A DNA stretch of 64,000 nt from Onthophagus taurus (taxonomy: Eukaryota > Arthropoda > Insecta > Coleoptera > Scarabaeidae), in contig NC_091972.1 in assembly GCF_036711975.1 (NCBI RefSeq), positions 15,195,001-15,259,000 on the forward strand, in the 5' to 3' direction. The notes beneath the pieces are model-generated. The model worked only from the letters and a program-made list of their open reading frames with translations, did not search any database and was not told the DNA's origin. Shown piece by piece: positions 1 to 12,617 of this stretch. Numbering within the stretch: position 1 is the stretch's first letter; the number at the start of each line of letters is the position of its first letter. The translations under genes were made by a program, and so were the position numbers.

Positions 1-1951
1 GCTATCCTAAATTATGTAGAAGCAAAGCAGTAAGATTTCAGAGACTTTTACCGTGCTTCTATTTGAAGTTGCCAACATGTATTTCCTGAAAATTTTTGCT
101 TTACTTTCACCAAAACATTTTACCTTATTCCTACAAAAAGACTAATGTATCTTGTACTAGGCGTATATGCTTTTTAGAGAGAATTTTAGAGTGAACTAAC
201 TTGAAGCAAGGTAATGATTTTTCACGAAGTTCTTGCGAATTTTTTGTAGTTAAGAATTTAATTATGATCAGTAACAAGGAAATACATAATATGAAAATGC
301 GATGAGAAGAACATTCAGCATATATTAGATTGAATGAGATAAACCAGCTAGGCTAAAAGTCCTATTGTCTTCTACAATGATGCTTCCAAAGCTATGTGAT
401 GTTTGCTGCCTACATCCAAATATGTGTTATTTGAATTCTTCCTTAACTATATTTCGTAATAGTTTATTTTGGAATGTTTAAATACACTTGATGTTCGAGT
501 TACTAGCCCAGCCCCAGAGTTGAATACCTTAGTAACATATTAGTTTCAGGATCTGATTGTAAATTAGTAGTTTGCTGAAGATTGAATGTTTGGGAGTTCC
601 TTCCAATCAACCAATAGAGCTGTCTGTATTCGCTCTTTTCTCCTTTACATGCTCTTTCCACCTAAGTTTGGTATCCAGAGTCATGCCTAGGTACTTGGCA
701 TTATTCCATATGGCACAATAGTGCTATTTATATCTAGAGGCAGTGGATTGTTTTGCAGTTTAGTTGTACAATTAGTATGAACGAATTTCAGCTGGTTTAA
801 CTTTATCCTCTATTTTTTGGTCTAGTCGACTATTCCATTGCTGGCTGTTTGCAGTTTCACTGGATAACTCCTGATCTCCACAGGCATGGTAGGTTTTTAA
901 GTCCGCGTATTCATCATCTTGATTAACTCTGAAGAGGTTGTCCGAGATGTATGATGTTAATATCTCTACGTATTGCTTTAGATGCATTTAGTTTGTTTTA
1001 TAATAAACCTTCGTGTTAATATTTGTCGAAGGCTTCTGACATCTAGCAAGACTACCGAGCAGACTTTCTTTAAGGGCTGCGCCCTTGAATTTCTCTTCTG
1101 AGTTTCTGGGTCTTGTTGTTAAGTATAGTTTAGTCTGAAAACCATAATTTCGTAGTAGTCAGAAAAAATTTGTTGGTTCTTTGTTAATTGATTAGTCATT
1201 TTATGATTTTCGATGAATTTTTCTAGATATTTCACCATATTATGATTTTTTTATAGAAGTCAGATTATAAAAACTTGATAAAATGAGATTAATATGTTGA
1301 AATTCCTTAATTATCGTAGGATAATTAATAATATAATTTTCACATGTTTTTGTTTTCATAATTTCGTTTTAATATGTTTTTTTGAGATGCCACAATGTGT
1401 TGAAACATGTAGTAACGTAGCGTATATAACATAAACTTTCTTTGAAGTATACACACGCTTTAAAAGAAATTTTCTATATTTATTTTTTTTAAACTAGTCT
1501 CTCAATTATCCCACAAAGTTGTCAAAACAATATACTTTAGTAAATAAGTTTTTTAGACTTCTTGTAACTTTTTACAAATTTTTTATTCTCAATAATTATA
1601 TAAATTAAGTTTTCTACATAAGTAATTTTAGCGCGATAAAGTTAATGACCTTTTAAAGAAACAACGGCTTTTAACACATTTCGTAATACAGTCACGATAT
1701 CTAGTGTTAATTGACTATTTAGTATTGATGTAGATACTATCCTCATCTAGAAAGTACTTGAAAAACTTATAATTTCAAATCTAAATGCCACAGAATTATG
1801 TTTATTAATCAAGGAATACCGGAGATTCGACAGATCGAAGATAATCTTTAATGACCTTAAAATTAAATAGTTTCAACCAATCTTAATTTTCATAATTACG
1901 GTTTATTTGATATTTATAAATTATTTATTTTAATTAAAATAATGTTTTCAG
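1..1951 (+). other. intron of the HR3 gene (left part off the window)
   Basis: The exon starting at 1952 has a good acceptor (TTTTCAG at 1945-1951) and begins inside a codon, so this stretch is intronic. Apart from the reverse-transcriptase relic at 300-900 it is AT-rich sequence in which I see no gene. Confidence 0.65.
300..900 (-). mobile_element. non-LTR retrotransposon relic (C-terminal part of reverse transcriptase)
   Basis: Read on the - strand with frame changes, this stretch gives fragments typical of the end of a Jockey-like reverse transcriptase: 'KYLGMTLDTKLRWKEHVKEKR' split by frameshifts near 690-630, then 'YRQLYWLIGRNSQ', then a 'YSTLGLG' block near 520 that matches the usual YGIQLWG motif. 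Stops and frameshifts show it is dead. It lies in the HR3 intron upstream of the first visible exon. The superfamily (Jockey versus a relative) is inferred from motif order only. Confidence 0.6.
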
Positions 1952-4739
1952 CCGTCAAATTCGGGCGTATGTCGAAGAAGCAGCGAGAGAAGGTCGAAGA
2001 TGAAGTGAGATACCATCGAGCTCAGTTAAGGGCACAAAACGACTCTGCACCTGACAGTTCCGTTTTCGAACCACCGACACCGACCAGCAGCGATCAATTA
2101 CATCAAGGTTACAACGGGTTAGTCTTTTCTAATCATTTCTTAACAACGTATAGGTATAATCTCTTCAATAAATTTACTTAAATTAAAGTTAGTCGCTTAA
2201 TCGATCGTTGAAGTCTCCTTTGATTTCTATGTATAGACTCAAAAAAAATATGTTAAATATCGGATGAATCGCGTAAGACAACACCCAAATAAAAAATTCG
2301 TTGGTGTGACTCTGACCAAAAATATTTTCGGTGATCACGTACCGTTCGCCTTAAAAGTGCATCGAGCGGCGCATGTCACACCTGACCAAAATAATCCGTT
2401 TTGGGGAAGTCATTGCACGGTCACTGCACTTGGGTTCAGTCTTCCATCGAAAACAGAAGAAGTTAATCGTTTCCAACTTCTTCATTATGATAGCAAAAAG
2501 AGTATTTTTGAAAATTTATTAAATATTGATTTTATTTTATTTTTTTTTTTAGATATCCTTATGATGACGTAAGCACGTACACTTATTATCCTGGGAACCA
2601 AGTACCTCAGACCACAATGGATTACCCGGCAATATCGACGAATTGCGTAGATAGCACCACTCAACACTATGACCCCAGGCCGGCCTTCGATGCTTTTAAC
2701 GATAGTGGTAACCTGCTGGCCAACGTTGAACCCACTGGTAAGATCATTTTTCATTTTGGGTTTCTTTAGAGCCCCTTATTTTCTTGGATATTTGGACATC
2801 TGCTAATGCGTCAGCTATTCACACCATAACACTTGGGCTGAGGAGTGTTCTTGTCCGAACTTTCGCTTAATTTAGATCATAAATTTAGAATACTACTTAA
2901 TCCATTGTAAATGGGTAACACAATTTGCACTTTAGTTGAGAAAAGCACAATGTTATCAACGATGCTAATTGGAGAAACATTATTTGAAGGTTTGAATTGG
3001 TAAGTAAGGGATGATAAAAAGAACATGGAATAAGAAGTTTAAAGAAAATATTGTGTTAACATAACAGAGTTGTAAGAAATATATTTTTTCTATGATCATT
3101 TTTACTTAGTAGTGTTTTTTAAAAATTAAAAATTGTATATATGGGATAATTTTTTTTGACTCAAAGTAGTGATCTTAGAAAAGAAGTATTTTTGGTGGAG
3201 TGTTTAAATGAGAGTCTAATGGGTGGCTTTATGGTATAGGGAGTGCCACTAGTTCAACTGGTGGAGGCGCCGGTGGTGGTGGCGGCGGAAGCGGTAAACA
3301 ATCACTTTCAATATCCGATAGTCGCAGCTTCAAACGTGTCGCTCAGATTTCATCCAATACGAGCTTAAGCGGTGGCGGTGCCGCGACGGTTTCCGTTAAA
3401 CAAGAAGGTGCAGTGGACGCCTTAGTACCTAGTTATGTAGATAGTACTACCTTTGTTAACTCACCCACCGTACAACAGACTAACATAAGGCAGCCAACGA
3501 GTTCGCAACAACAGCGAACCGTCGACGAAGGCGAGCAAACATCGTTGCCGAGTAAGTCCAAGAGATGTTCGACCGATGCAGGCAACGACAACGCTTTTTT
3601 TCTTGAATTACACTCAAATTTTGTTTCGCTTTATTATCTGTCTAATTTTAAATTTTATTTTCACGCTTTCATCTACAATCTGTTCCTCTATTTTATGTCG
3701 CTTTGCATTTTTTGGTTTTAATTTGATTTGATTTGCAACAATAATCGAAACAATCGTTTAATAATAATGATGGTTATTTATTTATTATTATTTTTTAACA
3801 ACAGATCCTAATCAGATATCAGAACTTTTGGCGAAGACTGTCGGCGATGCATACACGAGGACGTGTCTTTATTCTCTCGAAACGATCCACGAGATGTTCA
3901 GAAAACCACAAGATCTGACACGGTTACTTTATTACAAAAACATGGCCCACGAAGAACTATGGCTGGATTGCGCCCAAAAACTTACGGCCGTTATTCAACA
4001 AATCATCGAATTCGCCAAAATGATACCTGGATTTATGAAACTACCGCAGGATGATCAAATTGTCCTTCTTAAAACGGGTAAATTTTGGAATACGTTTCGT
4101 AAAACTTTTTAATAACAATTTTTATGTGTACAGGTAGCTTTGAATTAGCGATAATAAGAATGGCAAGGTGTATAGATTTATCGCAAAATTGTGTTTTATA
4201 CGGAGACACCATGCTCCCACAAGAAGCATTTTTCACGTCAGATACGGCCGAAATGAAACTGGTAAGCTGTGTATTCGAAATGGCGAGGAGCATAGCTGAA
4301 TTAAAGTTAACGGAGTCCGAATTGGCGCTGTATTCAGCTTACGTGCTGTTGTCGACGGGTAAGTTGTTAAGAATATTTAATCGTCATATGCGATGTGACG
4401 CCGTCATAGACGTCTTTTCAGATCGGCTGGGTCTGAAATGTGATGACGATGGCATCACGAAGCTGAGGCAGGCGGTGACGAGGGCTCTCAAACATGAACT
4501 CGATAGGAATCATTCTCCATTAAAGGGCGATGTAACTGTGTGTGATGCTCTTTTATCAAAAATACCCTCTTTAAGGTATGTTTTTTGACCATTTTTAATT
4601 TTGTATTGTAACTTTATTTTCTTATATTTTTAGAGAACTAAATATGCTTCATATGGATGCTTTGGGGAAATTAAGGAGGTCCGCGCCGCATTTGGAGTTT
4701 CCGGCGTTACACAAAGAACTCTTTAGCGGGGAGAGTTGA
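1952..4739 (+). CDS. HR3: nuclear hormone receptor HR3 (ROR orthologue), 3' exons, partial
   Basis: HR3 is an ecdysone-induced orphan nuclear receptor (NR1F, related to vertebrate ROR) acting in the nucleus during moulting and metamorphosis. Seven exons join without a frame error: 1952-2117, 2553-2737, 3240-3551, 3805-4077, 4134-4358, 4422-4575 and 4634-4739, giving about 472 residues. The first exon opens with [19 protein letters not shown], the segment directly behind the second zinc finger, so both zinc fingers lie off the left edge. A variable hinge with a glycine run follows. The ligand-binding domain runs from about 3806 ([15 protein letters not shown], then [20 protein letters not shown], then MLPQEAFF) to the C-terminal helix region near PALHKELF and a TGA stop at 4737-4739. 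Identification rests on the T-box and LBD motifs. The exact ends of the hinge exons are less certain than those of the LBD exons. Confidence 0.93.
3240..3551 (+). CDS. HR3: HR3 hinge exon with glycine run
   Basis: Phase-1 exon (acceptor TATAG, donor A/GTAAGT at 3552) coding for the low-complexity hinge. Near its start it encodes a Gly-rich stretch (about 3258-3297, ten of twelve residues Gly) and later a Ser/Thr/Gln-rich part. It joins cleanly to the exons at 2737 and 3805. This part is not expected to be conserved between insects, and length variation at the glycine run is plausible. Confidence 0.75.
4359..4421 (+). other. 63-bp in-frame, stop-free intron in the HR3 ligand-binding domain
   Basis: The flanks read ...[11 protein letters not shown] / [11 protein letters not shown]..., which is continuous in HR3-type LBDs, with donor G/GTAAGTTG and acceptor TCTTTTCAG. 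The intron is 63 bp, a multiple of three, with no stop codon in frame. Retention would therefore insert 21 residues rather than truncate the protein. I call it an intron because of the splice sites and family continuity. Confidence 0.75.
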
Positions 4740-5605
4740 GGAAATACCAAGTGCGATATCAATTTACAAATTGCAGCCTTGGGTAGCCACGGTAAGTTTG
4801 AATTTCTTTTAATAAGAAAAATTAATCTTAAAAATGTTTTTAATTTTGTAATAATAGTTAAAATTATAGCAAAAACTAGGAGAAATTCTGATAATGCTGG
4901 ATTTTGGTATACAACTTATGTTTGGGGTTATAATAAAATTTAGAAGAATTTTTCGATTTCTATTTTCTAATTTTTATTGTTATTGTAGACCAAGTCGTTT
5001 TTCAGCAATTTGTATTACCTCTATGGATCACCTAAGAAATATAATGAGGGTCAAAAAAAATTTATAAATGTTCTATTTCAGGAATATTTATTGATCATGT
5101 GTTATTTTCACTTCATTCTTAAGCATTAATTAATCTATGAAACATCTGTGTTTTATTTCGCAAAGAAAAAGATATTCATGTAGATTCTAAAAACCCAACA
5201 GAAGTCATTTGATGATAATCTCTGATTATATCAATGTTGGAAGAAATAATACAACCCGAAATGATGACTGGAACTATTCACTAAAACATTTGTCTTGTAG
5301 TATTTCTGCACAAATAACAAATGGTATTCAAAATTTCAGATAAAAAAAGTTTATTAATACGCAACATTTTTAAATTAAATAAACACTCTAAAGTATTTGT
5401 AGTACTTTAATAAAACAAATATACAAATTGGTTTTAGTTTAAATTTTAATCATTCCGAGTTTTTTTATTTCGATTCTAGAAACAATTCCAAATTGTTTAT
5501 TAAAATCTGCATTCTTTTTAATATAATAATTGAAAATTTCATGATTCCAAACAATTCCATTTTTCTCGTTTTTCGATAATTTGTTTTGATCATTAAGAAC
5601 TTTTT
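4740..5605 (+). other. HR3 3' UTR and downstream AT-rich sequence
   Basis: This follows directly on the HR3 stop and contains no coding potential that I can support. The transcript end cannot be placed because AATAAA-like hexamers are frequent in this AT-rich stretch. Confidence 0.4.
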
Positions 5606-5609
5606 CATT

Positions 5610-6330
5610 TTAGAAGCAGTATCGTATTTTTACTAAAACATATACAGTTTTTAGTATAACTCGTAAAAATTTTGTGTTTTCAACACCAGTTTTAAAAAAG
5701 ATATGAATTTTTTTATTGTTAACGCCAACTGTCTTTTAGTTTTTCGGTTCTTTTTTTTTTTGACCACCCAAATCATTTTTATTTCAACTTTTGAAGTAGT
5801 ATCGTATTTTTTATTGCAATGTGCACCCTTTTTAGTACAACTCCTAAAAATTTGGTGTTTTCAACACGAGTTTTAAAAAAGATATGAATTTTTAAACGTT
5901 AATGACAACTTTTTTGTGGTTTTTCAGTACTTTTCCTTTTGACCACCCAAAACATTTTTATGTCACCTTTTTCGGCAGTACCGTATTTTTTTATTGGAAT
6001 GTGCACCCTTTTTAGTATAGCTCCTAAAAATTTCGTATTTCCAACACGAGTTTTAAAAAAGATATGAATTTTATAACATTAACAAAAATTCCCTTTTTGT
6101 TTTTCCCTGCTTTTCGTTTTGCGCACCCGGAACACTATCATGTCAGTTATTCGAAGCAGTATCATATTTTTTATTGGAATGTGCACCCTTTTTAGTATAG
6201 CTCCTTAAAATTTCGTGTTTTCAACACGAGTTTTAAAAAAGATATGAATTTTTATAACGTTAAAAGCAACCTTCTTTTTGTTTTTCGATTTTTTTTGTGT
6301 TCCAACCCAAAACATAGTCATTTAATCATT
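5610..6330. repeat. tandem repeat array A, about four copies of a ~180-bp unit
   Basis: The block 'GCAGTATCGTATTTTT', then 'GTGCACCCTTTTTAGTATA', then 'CAACACGAGTTTTAAAAAAG', recurs with starts near 5615, 5796, 5975 and 6156, a period of about 180 bp. Copies differ at many positions, so the array is not recent. No ORF is kept through the units. Confidence 0.8.
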
Positions 6331-6349
6331 TTTAAATAATATGGCATTT

Positions 6350-8130
6350 AATTATTTAATATGCCATAAATATTTTCTTATTGTTTATAAATATCGTTGT
6401 TGTAATTTTTTAAAAGCAACTCTGCATGTTTGATTGTTATAAAATATAAATTTAAAAAAATCGTATCTTGAGAACCAATAGAGATATCATCATGAAATAA
6501 GCAGCAATTTAAAGCAAATTTGATGAAGATTTAATGTGCTATAAATAATTTCTTATTTCCTATAATTATCGTTGTTATGATTTTTTAAATCTAACTATGC
6601 ATTTTTGATTGTTGTTGATTTGAAATAGATACTTTAAAAAATCGCATCTCAAGAACAACTGGAGATATCATCATGAAATAAAGAACATTTTAAGGCAAAT
6701 TCGCTGAAGATTCAATGTGCCATAAATAATTTCTTATTTCCCATAATCATCGTTGTTATGATTTTTTAAATCTAACTATGCATTTTTGATTGTTGTTGAT
6801 TTGAAATAGATACTTTAAAAAATCGTATCTCAAGAACGAATTGAGATATCATCATGAAATAGAGATCATTTTAAAGCAAATTTAATGCAGATTTAGCGTG
6901 CCATAAATAATTTCTTATTTTCCATGATCATCGTTGTTATAGTATTTTAAACCCAACTCTGCATGTTTAATTGTTCAAATAAGAAATATAAATTTTAAAA
7001 AAGCGTATCTCAAGAACGAATGGAGATATCATCATGAACTAAAGAACATTTTAAAGCAAATTTGATGAAGATTCAGTGTGCCATAAATAATTTCTTATTT
7101 CCCATAATCATCGTTGTTATGTTTTTTTAAACCCAAGTCTGCATGTTTAATTGTTCAAATAAGAAATATAAATTTTAAAAAAGCGTATCTCAAGAACGAA
7201 TGGAGATATCATCATGAACTAAAGAACATTTTAAAGCAAATTTGATGAAGATTCAGTGTGCCATAAATAATTTCTTATTTCCCATAATCATCGTTGTTAT
7301 GTTTTTTTAAACCCAAGTCTGCATGTTTGATGGTTATAGATATGAAATATAAATGTATAAAAATTGTATCTCAAGAACGAATGAAGATATCGTCATGAAA
7401 TAAAGAACATTTTAAAGCAAATTTGATGAAGATTCAACTTGCCATAAATAATTGCTTATTTTGCATAAACATCGTTGTTATGATTTTTTTAAACCCAACT
7501 CTGCAGTTTTGATTGTTCAAATAAGAAATATAAATTTTAAAAAATCGTATCTCAAGAACGAATTGAGATATTGTTATGAAATAAAGAACATTTTAAAGCA
7601 AATTTGATGCGGATTTAATGTGCCATAAACAATTTCTTATTTTCCATAATCATCGATATTATAATTTTTTAAACCCAACTATACATTTTTGATTGTTGTT
7701 GATTTGAAATAGAAACTTTAAGAAATCGTATCTCAAGAACGAATAGAGATATCATCATGAAATAAAGAACATTTTAAAGCAAATTTGATGAAGATTTAAT
7801 GTGCCATAAATAATTTCTTATTTACCATAATCATCGTTGTTATGATTTTTTAAACCCAACTCTGCATGTTTGCTTGTTGTAGATATGAAATGTAAATTTA
7901 AAAAAATCGTATCTCAAGAACGAATGGAGATATCGTTATGAAATAAAGACCATTTTAAAGCAAATTTGATATAATGTTATCATAAACATCGTTATTATGA
8001 TTTTTTTAACCCAACTTGGTTGCATGTTTGGTTATTGTAAACTTTAAGAACAGATTAAAAAAGTGTATCTCAAAAACTAATTGTGATATCATCATGAAAT
8101 AAAAAGCAATTTAAGGCAAATTTACTTAGT
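6350..8130. repeat. tandem repeat array B, about ten copies of a ~180-bp unit
   Basis: A different ~180-bp unit starts with 'CCATAAATAATTTCTTATTT' and contains 'CTCAAGAACGAATGGAGATA' and 'CATTTTAAAGCAAATTTGAT'. It recurs near 6363, 6540, 6720, 6901, 7081, 7261, 7442, 7623 and 7804. Two neighbouring units, 6961-7140 and 7141-7320, are identical over all 180 bp, which points to a very recent duplication or conversion. The others differ by scattered changes. Confidence 0.85.
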
Positions 8131-11100
8131 ATTTAATATTTTGAAGATGATTTTTCAAATCTTCAAATTTGAGACATGAAAATCTTATTCCATTCTCGAA
8201 TTTTTTATTATGTTGAGCAAGATAATAGCAACACGAAATCACCAACAACAAGATATATATCAAAATCTAACATTCTCGACATTTTTCTAAAGTTTATGTT
8301 AATAAGAACCAAGATATGGGCTTTAGATATTTCTTTAACGTCTTTTTTGGTAATACTTTTAATGTTAAAGTTTCAAAATTAATATTTGTTTTGTTTTAGA
8401 TTCCTTGAAACTGAATGCATCGGCCTTAATTGCATAAATTATTATATACAAATTAAAAAAAAAGAATAATCCGTTAAAAGAAAGATATATTGTTGTGAAT
8501 TAGAGAAATATTAAACAAAAAAAAACGATTTATTTAAAACGCTATAAAACAATTGTATAAAACGGGAAATAAATTATAACCGATCGATTTCGATTTCGAC
8601 AAAATAGGTACGACTAAAATGAAAGGAAAAGAACTGGAACAGAACCGCAGATCTCTTTTTATTGATTCATTATAAATTTGTTGTTTGGTGAAAAACCGCA
8701 AAGGCGGGTTCGCGATAGAGCCAGGCCCTGATTTCAAAGTACAACTACTTGTTTGTTGTTTGTTATTTATCGAAATATATATATTATGCGAAGAGTATGT
8801 ATATTACTATATATATGAGGTGCGCTTCCGCGGACGGATGCGTTGTTTGTGGTGCTTTTATAAAAAAAAAATATAAATCGGAGAAACGTATGTGTACGTG
8901 CAAGTACCGCGTTTGCGGTTTTTTGTGTAAACAATAAAAAACGGAAAGCATAAATGTATATGGATATTTATTACGTATGTACCGTAATCTGCCAGACGTA
9001 ATGTAAAAAATGAAGAAACATGCTATTTACAAGTAAGGATTATAAGAAGTTATACACTATATTATATATACATAAAATATATACATACATACGATTATTA
9101 TGCAGCATCTCCCAGTTGATCAACAGATGATTCTTTAATTTTTTTTCTTTGTCTATTTTTTGTATTTAACAATTCTGTAAAATAATAAACAAGTTCATGG
9201 CGAAATAAGCCGAAAATGGTATTTATATGAAACGTTTATCTGTGATAAAATGGGGTATGCTGTCGAACGAGCTGTTATAAAAACTAGTGTGACTTATTAA
9301 GCATTTAGACGATTATATAATAAAATAGAATTCTAGAATAACAAACTATATTATATAATAATATACGTAAGCGAGAAACATTAAAATAGTAATCGATAGA
9401 ATTTTTAGGTTCTTAGATTCTATGAATAGCTGATATGGGAAAGAAAAAATGATAAAACAATACGATTTAGAAGACTGTTTTTTGCTTAAAAACTTACGAC
9501 GAGACGTGCTGCACTAATTTTTATAACAGTCGAATTAAAAAAAAATCCCTTAATTCTTCTTTTAAGTTACTCTTTTCTCCTCCTACCTTTTGGTGACACA
9601 TGGTTTTATAAATAATTATAAATATAAAGAGATAAAAAAAATATAATGTATAAAAGTATATTGACATAGAGTTATTAGAATATTTATGAAATAGATTATC
9701 TCATTAAAAAAGAAAGAAAACGCATAAATAGGTTTGTTTTATTTTGAATAGTACCGTGATTAAACGAGAAGATGCGGTTCACTTTTAGTGTGTATTGTAG
9801 CGTAGCCCTCACCTATTCACTAAACAAGAAAAAAAATGATAATAAGACTTGAATGAATCATTGGAAAATTCTCAAATAAATTAGTATAAACCAAGTATAA
9901 GTGCCTATTAGAATTAAAATGTGTTTTCTATGTGTAATGTGGTATTTTCGTGGTGAAGTGCAATTATATTCGTAATTTCTTATATATTGTTCATTTGTGA
10001 GCGCGCCAATCCTTTGATCTAGAGAATCCCGTTAGTTTAAAAGAATGGAAATTAAATAAACGATTTTAGAACGAACAACCGCGCTTTTGAGATGTTGTAC
10101 TACTCAAAATGAAACAACAAAACTGCCGGTGACAACAAACAACAACACAATTTTGCCCTTTTCTTTGTCTCTATTCAAATAAAATTATCAGATATTTCCT
10201 CGATACATTTTTCTCGATATCGTGCTAAAAAATAAATTGTTTTACTACTTTTAAGTTAGTTTATGTTTTCTTAACGTACGAAAACCACCGACGAGCAAAT
10301 GTATAGATTTCCGTTTTTTATTTGTAAAGATAAATATATATTATAAATATTTATAAATCGTTACATCACAAATATTGATGACTTTCTTTTTTGTTGTATA
10401 GTACCGTGTATATTATAATTATTATTGTGTGACGATATATTTTTCTTTTATTAATTATTTTTTTGGGTTGTTCAATTTCGGTGGTTTTCGTTCGTTCTGC
10501 AGTGTTTTTTTTAATAGTTTTTGAACGAGGGCTATGTTAATCTGTATTTAACACGACATGTTAGAAGGACATATTTTTCGATGTACACTTATGGCATACA
10601 TACGTGGCTGTGTTATATACACGATTTACTTATTACGATTATCACGCTGGGTTATGGTAACTTTTTGAAAAGCTTGAACACTTTTTCAAACGCTTTCGTA
10701 ACAATTTTCGTCTTGTCACATTATTTCCAGTTGATTGAGAGCATGTTTAGGTAATTAAAAAAGTCAATTTTTTTTCAATTTTCTAAATAAATCAAAATAA
10801 AATTATATTGATAGAAAAATTTTAAATAAATTAGCGAATTCTAACTGCATTAGGAAATTAGGAATTAGGAAATATTTCTTTTGAAAAAGCTGATATTAAA
10901 ATTTCTTTTGAAGCGATTTTGTTCGCTTGAAAAATTTGAAAAGTTATTTCAATCGAACGAAAGTTATATTTGCTTCGAAATTTTAATTTCTAATTATTAT
11001 TAAAAAGGAAAAATTGTAGCTAGACTTAAATTGAGTAAGAAAAGCGGAAGAAGAAGTGAACAATAAGTTATCAAAATAAAAGTATATTGTAAATAGCCGT

Positions 11101-12135
11101 CAATGTAAATGTGGGTAAGGCAAGGGTAAATGGTAAAAAGCTATTTGTTAATTATTATATAAAAGAAAAAAATATTATTAAGGCATATAAAGCTGTTTTT
11201 TGATGAATACAAACGTACCTTGGAGAGACTACATACAACAAATCTGTACATTATTACGTAATTAATTAATTAATTTATTAGAAATCGTGAGTTTCCCCTT
11301 TTACATGTACTACTACTACTGGTGAATTTATTGAATAGATTTTTAGATGTTGCTACTAATTGTTTATATATTTTATTTTTGTTGGTTTAACATGTGCGCG
11401 ACATATTTGTAAATATTTTTGTTTGTCCTCGGAGATCTGTGCTCGTCTCTATTATTAATTAATTAATTTTACTGTTATTATGTAATGTTAACGTTTAACT
11501 GTAACTTTTTTTTGGGTACTTGTAACTTCGTTAAGGTCTTATATTTGTAAGTGGACGGCAACACTTCGCGACTTCTTTTTAGCGATAAATAAAAATATTA
11601 ACAAATATAATAATTCTGTCTTCAGCACCGGTAGAAATTATATATTTTTTTGTAATTTTATTTATTTTATTTATTTCGGCCCTATCCATTCATCCACCTA
11701 ATCAAAAAAGCATCCTTCTCACTCTTTCATTCACCCAAAAAAAAAAAATAAAACAAAAAGAAAATTACAACAAAACCCCTTCAACTTCTTCTGCGAACTC
11801 TTTGCGACTACCACACGCGAGAAATGGTTTTTTGAAAAGACCTCGATTTATAAATATATTCATAGCTATTTTGTAAGCTTAGATTTTATTACTACATTAT
11901 TACGATAGGTACTATTAAAAATTGTTTTTGGTAATTTGATAAAAATCTAAATACATAGTATATTCCAAGTTATTTTTCGCCTTTTATTTATTATTATTCA
12001 CTTTTACAATCCCTAATCCCAAAACAAAATTAGTACATTCTTCAACAAAGAACTTCCGGTCAATTTGACCGAGAAAAACCACGTCCTCGGGCCATGAAGC
12101 AGCCGTTGAAGACCGGTTCACTACCTCTCTTTCGG
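8131..12135. other. AT-rich intergenic sequence (possibly the rest of the HR3 3' UTR)
   Basis: About 4 kb with many A/T runs, (TA)n patches near 8770-8820 and 9060-9090, and only short chance ORFs. I see no supported gene, RNA or transposon motif. Transcription from HR3 may extend into it, but no polyadenylation site can be chosen from sequence alone. Confidence 0.4.
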
Positions 12136-12170
12136 TATAAGTACCAGTTCCTCGAGCAGCAGCACTCAGT
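12136..12170 (+). promoter_or_regulatory. candidate core promoter (TATA plus initiator) of the PAN gene, distal start
   Basis: TATAAG at 12136-12141 is followed at the usual distance by the insect initiator consensus TCAGT at 12166-12170, with the A about 32 bp downstream. The first coding exon of the PAN gene (12494) lies about 330 bp further on. This is a motif-based prediction. Confidence 0.45.
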
Positions 12171-12493
12171 GTATTTTATATTTTTCGCAAGACTTCCATT
12201 ATAAAAGCATTTGCGCTTCGCCATTAAATTGTCTTAATTGCCTCTTGGTGTGTTTTTTAAGTGTTTTTGAACTCTACATAATCATTTCCACGTTGAGGTC
12301 GCCAAAAGTACAAAGACTTTAAGGAGATGCGGTCCAAAGAACCATTCCATCATTTCTTTAATTCGCGTACTTAACTCGTTTAGTGAAACGAAACTTGGAT
12401 ATTTACGAAACAATTGTCTCCTCTAACGAAGAATCTTCTTCAACAAACAAAAAGAAAAAAATTTCTTTCTCAATTCGCCGGTTAATTTATTCC

Positions 12494-12617
12494 ATGCGAA
12501 CCGAAAGGATGAAGAAGTTGAATAAAGTTGGTTTGGGTTTAATGGTCGTGTTTGGATACTTCTTGCACGTTGGTGAATGTATTAACATCGACAGTCGTCT
12601 TACAATCGTGAAAAGTG
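12494..12617 (+). CDS. distal first coding exon of the PAN gene (signal peptide)
   Basis: Encodes MRTERMKKLNKVGLG followed by a hydrophobic stretch (LMVVFGYFLHVGEC), a convincing signal peptide. The second ATG at 12509 is an equally possible start. The open frame continues upstream without an ATG, so 12494 is the first candidate. The exon ends in phase 1 at a strong donor (G/GTAAGT). Confidence 0.7.

Noticed and set aside
2264..2572. 102-codon + strand frame between the first two HR3 exons
   Set aside because: The flanking exons join in frame without it (2117 to 2553, phase 2), it overlaps the next acceptor, and its protein shows no HR3 or other family features. It is treated as intron.
5610..8130. 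CRISPR-like array
   Set aside because: The repeats are ~180 bp with no alternating short repeat and unique spacer; this is eukaryotic tandem satellite.
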